Shown here: piece by piece, positions 42,664 through 52,032 of the stretch | How positions within the stretch are numbered: position 1 is the stretch's first letter | Layout: each line of letters starts with the position of its first letter | NCBI RefSeq assembly: GCF_021165955.1 | Contig: NZ_CP088952.1 | Span: 3,782,001 to 3,846,000, forward strand | Origin: Massilia endophytica | Lineage (GTDB): Bacteria; Pseudomonadota; Gammaproteobacteria; Burkholderiales; Burkholderiaceae_D | Reading direction: 5' to 3' | DNA: 64,000 bases | The notes under the pieces: generated by a model | Databases searched by the model: none | What the model was told of the DNA's origin: nothing | What the model saw: the letters and a program-made list of their open reading frames with translations, nothing else | Translations under genes and position numbers: made by a program

Positions 42664-43650
42664 ATGAGCCAGGCGACCCTGCGCGGTATCGCGAATGCGA
42701 CCGGACTGTCGATCGGCACCGTGTCGCGCGCGCTGAAGAATCAGGTTGGCATGACCGAGGAAACGCGCGCCAAGGTGCGCGACGCCGCTCTCCGGCTGGG
42801 CTATGACTTCTCGCAGTTGAAGAAGGGCCGGATCCGGCGCATCGCCTTCCTGCTGCACAGCCAGCACAACACCCTCTCCTCCAGTCCCTTTTTCTCGCCC
42901 GTGCTGCAAGGGGCGGAAGAAGCCTGCCGGCACCAGGGCATTGCCCTCTCCTTCATTGCCGTCAGCGCCGCAGATCCAGTGCTGGCCCAAATCCGTTTGC
43001 ATCAGCCTGACGCAATCGTTTGCGCCGGTTTCGTCGAACCGGAGGTCCTGGCCGCGCTGCAGCAGTTCGGCCGCCCGATCGTGCTCGTGGACATGCACCA
43101 GCGCGGCTTCACCTCGGTCAACCCGGACAATATGCGCGGCGGCTACCTGGCCACCCAGCACCTGCTGCGCAGCGGCCGGCGGCGCATCGCCATGCTGTCC
43201 GGATCGCTGGCCCATTACAGTATCCAGCAGCGCAACCGGGGCTTCCGGCAGGCCTTGTTCGATGCCAAGGTTTACGCCGACCCTGACCTGGAAGTGTGCG
43301 TGTCCGCCATGGGCGAGGGCGATGCCGGTGTGGCCGAAGCGATGCGCAGCCTGCTCAGCCTGCCAGAGCCCGCCGATGCCGTGTTCTGCTACAACGACAG
43401 CGCCGCACTGGCCGCCCTCAAGTACTGCCGGAACGCCGGCGTGAAGGTGCCGCAGGATCTTGCCGTTGTCGGCTTCGATGACATCGCCGCCGCCGCCGCG
43501 GCCATCCCCCCGCTGAGCACCGTTCGCGTAGGGAAGGAGGCGCTGGGCCGCGCTGGCGTCGAGCTGCTCCTGAACCCGCCGGAAGAGAATCCGTCCCACA
43601 TCACCGCCCCCGTCGAGCTCATCGTCCGCGCCAGCAGCGGCGAACACTGA
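42664..43650 (+). CDS. LacI family transcriptional regulator (ManR-like)
   Basis: The 328-residue protein has the LacI helix-turn-helix (TLRGIANATGLSIGTVSRALKNQVGMTEETRAKVRDAALRLGY, about 4-47) and a sugar-binding core resembling periplasmic binding proteins (FFSPVLQGAEEACR, GGYLATQHLLRSGRRRIAMLSGSL, DAVFCYNDSAALAALKYCRNAGVKVPQDLAVVGFDD). I start at the ATG at 42664 with GGGGGCG upstream; the frame opens at 42481. It is the first gene of a six-gene operon for uptake and use of a hexose, probably mannose, and most likely represses it. Confidence 0.92.
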   Translation: MSQATLRGIANATGLSIGTVSRALKNQVGMTEETRAKVRDAALRLGYDFSQLKKGRIRRIAFLLHSQHNTLSSSPFFSPVLQGAEEACRHQGIALSFIAVSAADPVLAQIRLHQPDAIVCAGFVEPEVLAALQQFGRPIVLVDMHQRGFTSVNPDNMRGGYLATQHLLRSGRRRIAMLSGSLAHYSIQQRNRGFRQALFDAKVYADPDLEVCVSAMGEGDAGVAEAMRSLLSLPEPADAVFCYNDSAALAALKYCRNAGVKVPQDLAVVGFDDIAAAAAAIPPLSTVRVGKEALGRAGVELLLNPPEENPSHITAPVELIVRASSGEH

Positions 43651-43674
43651 AGACGGCTCCAAAACGAAAACCGT

Positions 43675-44892
43675 ATGCGCAAACTCCCGAACTTCCGTAG
43701 TCCCTCCGTCCTGCTCGACCATGCGCGGCACACCATGTGCTTCTACCATCCGCGCGCGATCGATCCGTCCGGCGGCCTCTATCACTACTTCATGGACGAC
43801 GGCACCGTCTACGACACCCGCCACCGCCACCTGGTCAGCAGCACACGGTTCGTCTTCACCTACGCCATGGCCTACCGCCATTTCAGCTATCCGGCCTACC
43901 GCGAAGGAACCGCCCATGCGCTGCGTTTCCTGCGCGACGTGCACCGCAACGCCGACGGCAGCGGCTACGCCTGGACACTGGAAGGGCATGAGGTGGCGGA
44001 CGGCACGCAGCACGCCTACGGCCTGGCCTTCGTGCTGCTCGCCTATGCCCATGCCAGCATGGCAGGGCTGGACGAGGCCCGGCCATGGATCGGCGAGACC
44101 TTCGAGCTGATGGAAGCGCGTTTCTGGGATGCCCAGGCGGGCCTGTACGCGGACGAAGCGAGCCAGGACTGGAGCTTGCTGTCCCCCTACCGCGGCCAGA
44201 ACGCCAATATGCACGCCTGCGAGGCCCTGCAGGCGGCCTACCAGGCGACCGGCGAACGGCGCTATCTGGAGCGCGCCTACACCGTCGCCAGCCACATCAC
44301 CCAACGGCAGGCCGCGCGCTGCGGCGGCCTGGTCTGGGAGCACTACGACGCGCAATGGCAGCCCGACTGGAGCTTCAATATCGACGATCCGGAAAACCTG
44401 TTCCGTCCCTGGGGCTACCAGCCGGGCCACTTCACGGAATGGGCCAAGCTGCTGGTGCAGCTGGAAGCGCGCGCCCGGGGCGTGCTTGAGCATGACCTGG
44501 GCTGGCTGCTGCCGACCGCGGAACGGCTGTTCGCGGTGGCGGTGGACAAGGCCTGGGATGCCGAGTACGGCGGCCTGTGCTATTCGCTGGCGCCGGACCT
44601 GAGCGTGTGCGACGGCCACAAGTATTTCTGGGTGCAGGCCGAGAGCGCGGCCGCGGCCGCCCTGCTGGCGCAGCGCACGGGCAATGCGGCCTACTGGGAC
44701 TGGTACCAGCGCCTGTGGGCATACAGCTGGACCCACTTCGTCGACCACGAGTACGGCGCCTGGTTCCGCATCCTGGACCGGGAGAACCGCAAGCTGAGCG
44801 AAGAGAAGAGCCCGGCCGGCAAGGTGGACTACCACACCATGGGCGCCTGCTACGACATCGTGGCCGCGCTGGAGCAGGCCGGCCATGCGTGA
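43675..44892 (+). CDS. AGE family epimerase/isomerase (probable D-mannose isomerase)
   Basis: The 405-residue protein has the (alpha/alpha)6 barrel pattern of the N-acylglucosamine 2-epimerase family: RFVFTYAMAYRHF, GQNANMHACEALQAAY, WGYQPGHFTEWAKLLVQLE (catalytic His near 249) and DYHTMGACYDIV (second catalytic His near 390). The Arg/His pattern and the neighbouring fructokinase-type PfkB gene favour mannose-fructose isomerisation over N-acylglucosamine epimerisation. Its end overlaps the kinase start by 8 bases. Confidence 0.85.
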   Translation: MRKLPNFRSPSVLLDHARHTMCFYHPRAIDPSGGLYHYFMDDGTVYDTRHRHLVSSTRFVFTYAMAYRHFSYPAYREGTAHALRFLRDVHRNADGSGYAWTLEGHEVADGTQHAYGLAFVLLAYAHASMAGLDEARPWIGETFELMEARFWDAQAGLYADEASQDWSLLSPYRGQNANMHACEALQAAYQATGERRYLERAYTVASHITQRQAARCGGLVWEHYDAQWQPDWSFNIDDPENLFRPWGYQPGHFTEWAKLLVQLEARARGVLEHDLGWLLPTAERLFAVAVDKAWDAEYGGLCYSLAPDLSVCDGHKYFWVQAESAAAAALLAQRTGNAAYWDWYQRLWAYSWTHFVDHEYGAWFRILDRENRKLSEEKSPAGKVDYHTMGACYDIVAALEQAGHA

Positions 44893-45808
44893 CGCACCGG
44901 CGATGCTGTGCGCCGGCGAGGCGCTGACCGACCTGATCAACCAGGGCGGCGAACAGTGGGTCAGCCGCGTGGGCGGCTCGGGCTGGAACGTGGCGCGCGC
45001 CCTCGCCGTGCTGGGCGAGCCGGCCGCCTTCGCCGGCGCCATCAGCTGCGACCGCTTCGGCGACGCGCTGTGGGCCGCCAGCGAAGAGGTGGGCCTGGAC
45101 CTGCGCCTGCTGCAGCGCGTACCGCATTCGCCGCTGCTGGCCGTGGTGGAACGCAGCGAACCCCCGAGCTATTTCTTCATCGGCGACGACAGCGCCGACC
45201 TGCACTTCGATCCCGCCGCGCTGCCCGACGGCTGGTCGCTGGCCTTGCGCTGGGCCCATTTCGGCGGCATCAGCCTGGTGCGCGAGCCGCTGGCCTCGAA
45301 GCTGGTCTCGCTGGCGCAGCAGCTGAAGGCGCAGGGCGTGCGGATCAGCTACGACCCGAACTACCGCAAGGTGATGGACGAGCGCCACGCGCCCACGCTG
45401 CAGCGCATGGCCACGCTGGCCGACGTGATCAAGGTCTCCGACGAGGACCTGCGCGGGCTGTTCCCCAGCCTCGGGCCGGAGGTGGCGCTGCAGCGGCTGC
45501 GCACCTTCAACCCCGCCGCCTGCTGCCTGCTGACGCGCGGCGGCCAGGGCGCCAGCCTCTTCCTCGGCTCGCAGTGCTGCGACGCGGCCGCGCCCAGGGT
45601 CGCCGTGGCCGACACGGTCGGCGCGGGCGACGCCAGCGTGGCCGGCCTGCTGCACAGCCTTGCCCGCCATCCCGGCCGCTCCCTGCAAGCCCACCTGCAT
45701 GCCGCGCTCGCTGCCGGTTCCGCTGCCTGCCTGCAGGCCGGCGCGACGCCCCCGCGCCCGGCCGACATGCAGCGGCTGTTCGACGAACTCGAAGCAGGCC
45801 TGGCCTGA
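44885..45808 (+). CDS. PfkB family sugar kinase (probable fructokinase)
   Basis: The 307-residue protein has both PfkB signatures: RVGGSGWNVARALAVLG (about 31) and DTVGAGDASVAGLL (about 240), with the catalytic Asp in the second. It has FFIGDDSADLHFD, AHFGGISLV and ISYDPNYRKVM between them, as in fructokinases. With the AGE isomerase just upstream, the likely reaction is fructose to fructose 6-phosphate. The start overlaps the isomerase end by 8 bases, so the two are made together. Confidence 0.88.
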   Translation: MRDAPAMLCAGEALTDLINQGGEQWVSRVGGSGWNVARALAVLGEPAAFAGAISCDRFGDALWAASEEVGLDLRLLQRVPHSPLLAVVERSEPPSYFFIGDDSADLHFDPAALPDGWSLALRWAHFGGISLVREPLASKLVSLAQQLKAQGVRISYDPNYRKVMDERHAPTLQRMATLADVIKVSDEDLRGLFPSLGPEVALQRLRTFNPAACCLLTRGGQGASLFLGSQCCDAAAPRVAVADTVGAGDASVAGLLHSLARHPGRSLQAHLHAALAAGSAACLQAGATPPRPADMQRLFDELEAGLA

Positions 45809-45838
45809 TCCGCTCAACACCCGACAGGAAACCATCGC

Positions 45839-47104
45839 ATGGAACACATATCGCAATACCCGCCACGGCAGCCGGAGCAGGCTGCGGCCGGCGCCACCGG
45901 CCCGCTCGTCATCGTCACGACCCTCTTCTTCATGTGGGGGCTGCTCACCGCCCTGAACGACGTGCTGATCCCGCACCTGAAGGCGCTCTATGCGCTGAGC
46001 TACAGCCAGGCCATGCTGGTGCAGTTCTGCTTCTTCGGCGCCTACTTCCTCGTTTCCCTGCCGGCAGGGATGCTGATCAGGAAGATCGGTTACCAGTACG
46101 GCGCCGTGACCGGACTGGCGGTCGCGGCGGCGGGCTGCGCCCTGTTCTACCCGGCCGCGACCGGCGGCTATGGGCTCTTCCTGTTCGGCTTCTTCGTGCT
46201 GGCTGCGGGCATCACGATCCTACAGGTGGCGGCCAATCCCTATGTGGCGGCGCTCGGCGCGCCGAAGACGGCGTCCAGCCGGCTCACGCTGACGCAGGCC
46301 TTCAACTCCCTGGGCACCACGATTGCGCCCGCGCTGGGCGGCATCCTGATCCTGTCGGGGACGCTCGCGGGCGATGCGGCGGGCCAGGCGGCCAGCGTAC
46401 AGCTGCCCTACCTGGTGCTCGCCACTGCCCTCCTCCTGCTGGCGTGCCTGTTCGCAGTGGCCCGGCTGCCCATAATCGAGCATGCCGACGATGCGGCCCT
46501 GCCGCGCCATGGCGCGCGCTCCCTGCTGGCCCACCGGAACCTGGTGCTGGGAGTACTGGGCATTTTCCTGTACGTGGGCGCGGAAGTGAGCATCGGCAGC
46601 TTCCTCATCAATTTCCTCGAGATGCCGGCGATCGCCGCCCTGAACCCGGCCGACGCGGCGCATTACGTCAGCTACTACTGGGGCGGCGCCATGGTCGGGC
46701 GCTTCATCGGCTTTGCCGTCATGCGCTCCGTGAGCCCCGGCAAGGCGCTCGCGTTCACCGCGGCCAGCGCCATTGCGCTGGTGCTGGCCGCCGTCTTCGG
46801 CCACGGCCGGGCTGCCATGTGGGCCATCCTGGCAGTCGGCCTGTGCAATTCGATCATGTTCCCCACCATTTTCAGCATGGCGCTGCACCGGGTAGGGACA
46901 CTGACGGGGCAGGCGTCCGGCATCTTGTGCATGGCGATCGTCGGCGGTGCGCTGGTGCCGTTCGCCCAGGGCGTGCTGGCCGATGCCGTCGGCCTGCAGC
47001 ACTCGTTCCTGGTGCCGGCGGCGTGTTACGCCTTCATCCTGTTTTTCGGTTTGAAGTTTTCTGGGCTGTACCACAAGGACGAAGTCGGTCCGCATATCAA
47101 TTAG
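45839..47104 (+). CDS. Sugar MFS transporter, FucP family
   Basis: The 421-residue protein has 12 predicted helices and the FucP/GluP signatures TTLFFMWGLLTALNDVLIPHLKALYALSYSQAMLVQFCFFGAYFL (about 22) and LTQAFNSLGTTIAPALGG (about 150), with MVGRFIGFAVM in the second half. FucP-type proteins import hexoses with protons. In this operon the substrate is probably mannose or fructose from the outer-membrane receptor that follows. Confidence 0.92.
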   Translation: MEHISQYPPRQPEQAAAGATGPLVIVTTLFFMWGLLTALNDVLIPHLKALYALSYSQAMLVQFCFFGAYFLVSLPAGMLIRKIGYQYGAVTGLAVAAAGCALFYPAATGGYGLFLFGFFVLAAGITILQVAANPYVAALGAPKTASSRLTLTQAFNSLGTTIAPALGGILILSGTLAGDAAGQAASVQLPYLVLATALLLLACLFAVARLPIIEHADDAALPRHGARSLLAHRNLVLGVLGIFLYVGAEVSIGSFLINFLEMPAIAALNPADAAHYVSYYWGGAMVGRFIGFAVMRSVSPGKALAFTAASAIALVLAAVFGHGRAAMWAILAVGLCNSIMFPTIFSMALHRVGTLTGQASGILCMAIVGGALVPFAQGVLADAVGLQHSFLVPAACYAFILFFGLKFSGLYHKDEVGPHIN

Positions 47105-47115
47105 GGAGAACAAAA

Positions 47116-49614
47116 ATGAACACCTCTAGAACAACTCTGGCTTGCGCGATCGGCGCACTGTACGCGCTGTCCACGCCCGTCTTTGCCCAGGCCACGTCGG
47201 CCGAGACGCCGGTGGCGGAACAGGCGGCCGAGACCCCCGATTCGCAGGTCGTGGTGGTGACCGGCTCGGCGCGCCCGCAACGCCGCTTCGACGTGTCCTA
47301 TGCGGTCAATGCGCTGTCGCAGGCCAATGTGCAGAAGCTCGCGCCCCTGAACATGGCCGACCTGCTCGGCAAGCTGCCGGGCATCCAGGTGGAAGCGACC
47401 GGCGGCGAAGTGCAGAACGTGACGCGGGTGCGCGGCATTCCCACCGACGACGGCTACGCCCTGTTCCAGCAGGACGGCCTGCCGCTGATGACGGAGATTA
47501 ACGGCTACTTCTTCCGCGGCGACAGCATGAACCGCTACGACCTGATGACGAAGACGCTGGAAGTGGTGCGCGGCGGCCCGGCGCCGATCTACGCCAGCCA
47601 GGCCGCGGCCATCATCAACAGCACCACGGTGACGGGCGGTAACAAGACCCAGGGCAAGGCCCAGGTGTCGCTCGGTACCACCGGCCTCAAGCGTATTGAC
47701 GCGGTCCAGTCCGGCAAGATCGACGACCGCACCTTCTACGCCATCGGCGGCTTCGTGCGCGAAGACGACGGCCACCGCGACCCCGGCTTCCCCAACGACC
47801 GCGGCGGCCAGATCCGCGCCAACATCAAGCACCTGACGGATGCGGGCACCTGGAAGCTGAGCGCCAACTTCCTGAACGACCACAATGTGTTCTACCTGCC
47901 GATTCCGGTATCCGATCCGCGCAACCCTGCCCAGTCGCTCGACGGCTACATCGACTACTTCAAGGGCACGATGAATTCGCCGGCCCTGCGCAATGTCCCC
48001 ATGAAAAACCAGGAAGGCAACGGCGCGCAGCGCACCGACCAGCGCGACCTGGCCAACGGCCGCCACCTGAAGTTCGGCAATATCGGCCTGCAGTTCGAAG
48101 GCGCCGTGGGCGAATGGGAACTGTCGGCCAAGGCCGGCTTCACCAAGGGCAAGCTGGACTTCGACGCCTTCTATTCGACCTCCAACCCCGCCACCGCGAC
48201 GACCTTCGCCAACGGCTTCCTGGCCGCCGCCAGGACCGCCTTCGGCGCCGTGGACCATCTCGGCTATGCCCTCTCCGGCACCAATGGCGCGCAGGCATAC
48301 GATCCGGCTGCGGCAGGCGGCCTCGTGATGCAAGGCCAATTCCGCAACCTGCAGGCGGACTTCTATTCGCATCAGACCGACATCAATTTCACGCGCAGTG
48401 TCCAAACCGGTTTGGGCAAGCATGACGTGAAAGTGGGCTTCTACGGCAGCATTTACGGCTCCACCAGCCGCTCCCAGTACAACGACATGCTGATCGAGCT
48501 GCACAACCAGCCGCGCACCCTCGACCTGATCGCCTACTCCGCCACCGGCGCGGTGCTCGGCTCCGTCACGGACAAGGGCGTGCTGCGCTACACCACCACC
48601 CTGAACCAGGGCGACGTGGATGCCAAGATGGCGGCGCTGTACGTGAACGACACCTGGGAGGTGAGCGACAGGCTGCGCCTCGACGCGGGCGTGCGTACCG
48701 AGCGCTACAACTATGACGGCTGGGCCCTGCTGACCAAGCAGGTGGACCTGGGGGACAAGGCCACCCTGGCCGACAACGCGACGCGCGCCTTCACGGGCGA
48801 GCGCCAGAACAATGTCATCAAGCCGCACACCACCAACTGGACGGTAGGCGCCAACTACGACTTCTCCAGCATGTTCGGCGGCTATGTGCGCGCCTCGCAC
48901 CTGGAGGTGCCGCCGACCATGCAGAACGCCTCGTCGGTCTCGGCACTGATCCTGACCACCAAGGCCAACCAGTACGAGGTAGGCTTCAAGACGACCTTTG
49001 GCGCCTCCTACCTGTACATCACCGGCTTCCGTGCCCAGTTCAAGCCGCTGAACAGCTCCTTCATCGCCTTCAATCCGCAGACCGGCCGCAACGACCAGAC
49101 CCTGCCCTTCTTCGGCGAAGCCACCATCAATGGCGCCGAAATCGACGGCGCCTGGCATCTGGCCAAGGGCCTGGTCCTGAGCGGTTCGGTGACGGTGCAG
49201 GATCCGAAGTACAAGAACTTCGTGAACGCCTCCGGCGCCGATCCGTCGCGCGTGGTCGGCAACCAGATCGTGCGGGAGCCAAAAGTGTTCGGCAATATCC
49301 GCCCGAGCTACAGCTTCACCGCCGGCGACAAGGTGGTGGACGTGTTCGGCAGCTATTCCTTCACCGGCAAGCGCTATGTCGACCTGTTCAACACCACCGT
49401 GCTGCCGTCCTACCACACGATCGGCGCCGGCATCTCCGTGACGCGCGGCGACTGGCAGGTGCTGCTCACCGGCGACAACCTGACCAACGCCAAGGGCCTT
49501 ACCGAAGGCAATCCGCGTACCGATGCGCTAGCCGGCCAGGGCAGCAACACGGCCATCTACGGCCGCCCCGTGTTCGGCCGCAGCGCACGCCTGGTCGTGA
49601 GCAAGGCATGGTAA
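47116..49614 (+). CDS. TonB-dependent outer-membrane receptor (sugar type)
   Basis: The 832-residue protein has a signal peptide (MNTSRTTLACAIGALYALSTPVFA), a TonB-box-like start (SQVVVVTG), a plug (NMADLLGKLPGIQVEATGGEVQNVTRVRGIPTDDGYALFQQDG...VRGGPAPIYASQAAAIINSTT, about 65-175) and a beta-barrel that ends ARLVVSKAW, with Trp in the last position. AGGGAG precedes the ATG at 47116. An uninterrupted frame extends far upstream but crosses two other genes and is not coding. Within the operon it probably takes up a mannose-containing oligosaccharide. Confidence 0.92.
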   Translation: MNTSRTTLACAIGALYALSTPVFAQATSAETPVAEQAAETPDSQVVVVTGSARPQRRFDVSYAVNALSQANVQKLAPLNMADLLGKLPGIQVEATGGEVQNVTRVRGIPTDDGYALFQQDGLPLMTEINGYFFRGDSMNRYDLMTKTLEVVRGGPAPIYASQAAAIINSTTVTGGNKTQGKAQVSLGTTGLKRIDAVQSGKIDDRTFYAIGGFVREDDGHRDPGFPNDRGGQIRANIKHLTDAGTWKLSANFLNDHNVFYLPIPVSDPRNPAQSLDGYIDYFKGTMNSPALRNVPMKNQEGNGAQRTDQRDLANGRHLKFGNIGLQFEGAVGEWELSAKAGFTKGKLDFDAFYSTSNPATATTFANGFLAAARTAFGAVDHLGYALSGTNGAQAYDPAAAGGLVMQGQFRNLQADFYSHQTDINFTRSVQTGLGKHDVKVGFYGSIYGSTSRSQYNDMLIELHNQPRTLDLIAYSATGAVLGSVTDKGVLRYTTTLNQGDVDAKMAALYVNDTWEVSDRLRLDAGVRTERYNYDGWALLTKQVDLGDKATLADNATRAFTGERQNNVIKPHTTNWTVGANYDFSSMFGGYVRASHLEVPPTMQNASSVSALILTTKANQYEVGFKTTFGASYLYITGFRAQFKPLNSSFIAFNPQTGRNDQTLPFFGEATINGAEIDGAWHLAKGLVLSGSVTVQDPKYKNFVNASGADPSRVVGNQIVREPKVFGNIRPSYSFTAGDKVVDVFGSYSFTGKRYVDLFNTTVLPSYHTIGAGISVTRGDWQVLLTGDNLTNAKGLTEGNPRTDALAGQGSNTAIYGRPVFGRSARLVVSKAW

Positions 49615-49640
49615 GGACCTCAACCAAGGATCGATTTCAC

Positions 49641-50789
49641 ATGAAAAAGCATTTTCTGTTCGCGATGGCGCTGGCCATCGCCCTTCCCTCGCAAGCCGCC
49701 GTGCGCGACAAGCACTGGAGCCTGATGGCGGAACGCATGTTCCCGGCGGTATCGAGCCTGCAGGCAGGCAAGGTGCCCGAGCGCCTGGCCGCCGTGCTGG
49801 ACACGCGGAAGAAACGCATCGACGCCTGCCAGCAGGCGTCCAAGTGCCTGTTCCTGGCATCCACCTGGAACGACGAGGAAATGGATGCGGTGGCGGGCGC
49901 CGTGGCCGCCCTGCCGGCCACGCCCGGCAAGCGGCCCGTCGTGTTCGACGACGGGGCCAAGGCCCAGGTCGTGCGCGAGCTGCGCGGCCTGAACGCCATC
50001 CTGCAGACCTACGGCTTCGGCAACGAAACGCGCTACCCCATGATCGACGGCCCGGTGGAAAAGCCCGGCAGCGAGGAGTTCAAGGTGCTCGTGGCGGACG
50101 CCCTCTGGCTGGCCGATGCCGGACGCAACGACCCGGGTGTCAACCTGGATCCGAGCATTCCGCTGGCCATTGCGCTCATCGACGTGAACGAGCGCAACGA
50201 CGCCGTGCAGTTCGAGCCGCTCGACAAGGGCCTGAACACCGCGCCGTTCGCGCTTGCGCGTACTATCGACTGGAAGCGCTACAAGTACACGGCGATCATC
50301 ATCCCCGGCGTGGGACCGGAAAACCCGGCCATCTCGATGAGCGCACGCGGCAAGCTGCACATGAAGGTCGCGGCCAACCGCTTCGCCGAGGGCAATACGG
50401 CCTTCATCGTCGTCAGCGGCGCGGCGGTGCATCCTAAAGGCTCGCACTTCGTGGAAGCCGTGGAAATGCGCAAGCAGCTGATCGAACGCTACAACGTGCC
50501 GGCGGACCGCATCGTCATCGAGCCGTATGCGCGCCATACGACCACCAACCTGCGCAACGTGACGCGCGAGCTGGCGGCCATGGGCGCGCCGATCGACAAG
50601 CCGACCCTGATCGTGGCCAACCCGAGCCAGAGCCGCTACATCGAAAGCCCGGAGTTCGCGGCGCGTAACCCGGCCGAGCTGGGCTACCACCCCGGCGTTG
50701 TCGGCCCCCGCCTGTCGCCGTTTGAACTGGAGTTCAGGCCGTCCCTGAAGTCCCTGCGTGTCGATCCCTGGGACCCGCTCGATCCCTGA
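49641..50789 (+). CDS. Secreted YdcF-like (DUF218) protein in the sugar operon
   Basis: The 382-residue protein has a signal peptide (MKKHFLFAMALAIALPSQAA) and a YdcF/ElyC-type DUF218 core: YTAIIIPGVGPENPAISMSARGKLHMKVAANRF, TAFIVVSGAAVHP and IVIEPYARHTTTNLRNVTREL, ending with a VANPSQSRYIES segment. The family binds nucleotide-like or envelope substrates, but no reaction is established. It is the last gene of the LacI-isomerase-kinase-transporter-receptor operon, before a terminator, so it is presumably coexpressed with sugar uptake. The start at 49641 has AAGGA ten bases upstream. Confidence 0.75.
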   Translation: MKKHFLFAMALAIALPSQAAVRDKHWSLMAERMFPAVSSLQAGKVPERLAAVLDTRKKRIDACQQASKCLFLASTWNDEEMDAVAGAVAALPATPGKRPVVFDDGAKAQVVRELRGLNAILQTYGFGNETRYPMIDGPVEKPGSEEFKVLVADALWLADAGRNDPGVNLDPSIPLAIALIDVNERNDAVQFEPLDKGLNTAPFALARTIDWKRYKYTAIIIPGVGPENPAISMSARGKLHMKVAANRFAEGNTAFIVVSGAAVHPKGSHFVEAVEMRKQLIERYNVPADRIVIEPYARHTTTNLRNVTRELAAMGAPIDKPTLIVANPSQSRYIESPEFAARNPAELGYHPGVVGPRLSPFELEFRPSLKSLRVDPWDPLDP

Positions 50790-50801
50790 TCCGGCATAGG
50801 A

Positions 50802-50836
50802 AAAAAGCCGCTGTTCCGCAAGGACAGCGGCTTTTT
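50802..50836 (+). terminator. Intrinsic terminator of the sugar operon
   Basis: AAAAAGCCGCTGT pairs perfectly with ACAGCGGCTTTTT around a 9-nt loop, just after the YdcF-like gene. The A-run before it lets it also serve the convergent racemase gene, whose stop codon lies 3 bases beyond. Confidence 0.9.
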
Positions 50837-50838
50837 CC

Positions 50839-51543
50839 TTATGGCCTGTGCTCTGCAAGCGCCTCCTCCGCGGCGGCCCGGGCGTGGATGGCCGTCGTGT
50901 CGAACAGGGGAACGTCCGCGTCCTGCTGGCTCACCAGAAGCGAAATCTCCGTGCACCCCAGGATGATCGCCTGGGCGCCCTGCTTGACCAGTCCCTGCAT
51001 GATCTTCCGATACTCCGTCCGCGACTCAGCTTTCACCACACCCAGGCAGAGCTCTTCGTAGATGATGCGGTGCACGGTCTCGCGGTCCTGCGTTTCCGGC
51101 ACAAGCACCCGCAATCCATGGCGTTCGCGCAGCCTGTCGCGATAGAAGGCCTGCTCCATGGTGAAGCGCGTGCCGAGCAGGCCCACGGCGCTGTATCCTG
51201 CCTGCCGTATTCCGGCTCCGGTCGGATCGGCGATATGCAGCAAGGGAATGGCGACGGCGGCTTCAATAGCCTGGGCGACCTTGTGCATCGTATTCGTGCA
51301 GAGCACCAGGAACTCCGCGCCCGCAGCCTCGAGCGAACGTGCGGCCCTCGCCAGAATGTCGCCTGCCGCGTCCCAGTCACCGTCACGCTGAAGCTGTTCT
51401 ATCTCGTGGAAGTCGACGCTGTAAAGAACGAGCCTGGCCGAATGCAGGCCGCCCAACCGTTCCTTGATCGTTTCATTGATCTGGCGATAGTAGGGCACGG
51501 TGGATTCCCAGCTCATGCCGCCGATTAGGCCTATAGTCTTCAA
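50839..51543 (-). CDS. Aspartate/glutamate racemase family protein
   Basis: The 234-residue protein has the family pattern MKTIGLIGGMSWESTVPYYRQIN, the first catalytic Cys in FLVLCTNTMHKVA (about 82) and the second in AIILGCTEISLL (about 195). This is a PLP-independent amino-acid racemase of the YgeA/Asp racemase group. The exact amino acid cannot be told. It ends at the terminator of the sugar operon. Confidence 0.9.
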   Translation of the reverse strand: MKTIGLIGGMSWESTVPYYRQINETIKERLGGLHSARLVLYSVDFHEIEQLQRDGDWDAAGDILARAARSLEAAGAEFLVLCTNTMHKVAQAIEAAVAIPLLHIADPTGAGIRQAGYSAVGLLGTRFTMEQAFYRDRLRERHGLRVLVPETQDRETVHRIIYEELCLGVVKAESRTEYRKIMQGLVKQGAQAIILGCTEISLLVSQQDADVPLFDTTAIHARAAAEEALAEHRP

Positions 51544-51633
51544 GGGAGCTCCATGTGAGTATCAACCCGGACAACTTTAGCACGCGCGGCTTTTTGTTTA
51601 TCATGGGGTTCTGTCATCGACCGGGAGAACGCC

Positions 51634-52026
51634 ATGGCTATCGAACTGGATCACACCATTGTCCCGTCGCGGCACAAGGCCGAATCGGCCCGGCTGCTGG
51701 CCGAACTGCTGGGCGTGCACTGGACGCCGCAGAGCCTTGGGCCCTTCGCGGCGGTCTACGTCAATAACGGCCTCACGCTGGACTTCATCGATACGGACGA
51801 GGACTTCCCCGTCTACCACTTCTGCTTCCGCCTGAGCGATACGGAGTTCGACGCCACCCTGGAACGCCTGAAGGCGCGCGGCATTCCCTACCGCAGCGCC
51901 GTGCACGGCCCGGTTGACCTGAAGATCAACACGGACTACGGCGGCAAGATGGTCTATTGGAACGAGCCCGATGGGCACCAGTGGGAGATGCTGACGGTGA
52001 GCTATGCCCGCCCGCCAGCATCATGA
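51634..52026 (+). CDS. VOC family protein (glyoxalase-like)
   Basis: The 130-residue protein is a single vicinal-oxygen-chelate fold: MAIELDHTIVPSRHKAESARLLAELLG, GPFAAVYVNNGLTLDFIDTDEDFPVYHFCFRLSD and a C-terminal GKMVYWNEPDGHQWEMLTVSY. The metal-ligand positions (His at the start, His/Glu at the end) look filled. The substrate is unknown. GGGAGAACGCC precedes the ATG. It ends 6 bases from the convergent immunity-like gene. Confidence 0.87.
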   Translation: MAIELDHTIVPSRHKAESARLLAELLGVHWTPQSLGPFAAVYVNNGLTLDFIDTDEDFPVYHFCFRLSDTEFDATLERLKARGIPYRSAVHGPVDLKINTDYGGKMVYWNEPDGHQWEMLTVSYARPPAS

Positions 52027-52032
52027 TGTGCT

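Noticed and set aside
44908..47115. Uninterrupted upstream extension of the TonB receptor frame, 1568 residues in total
   Set aside because: It crosses the kinase and transporter genes out of frame and is Arg/Ala/Gly-rich. The signal peptide and AGGGAG at 47116 fix the true start.
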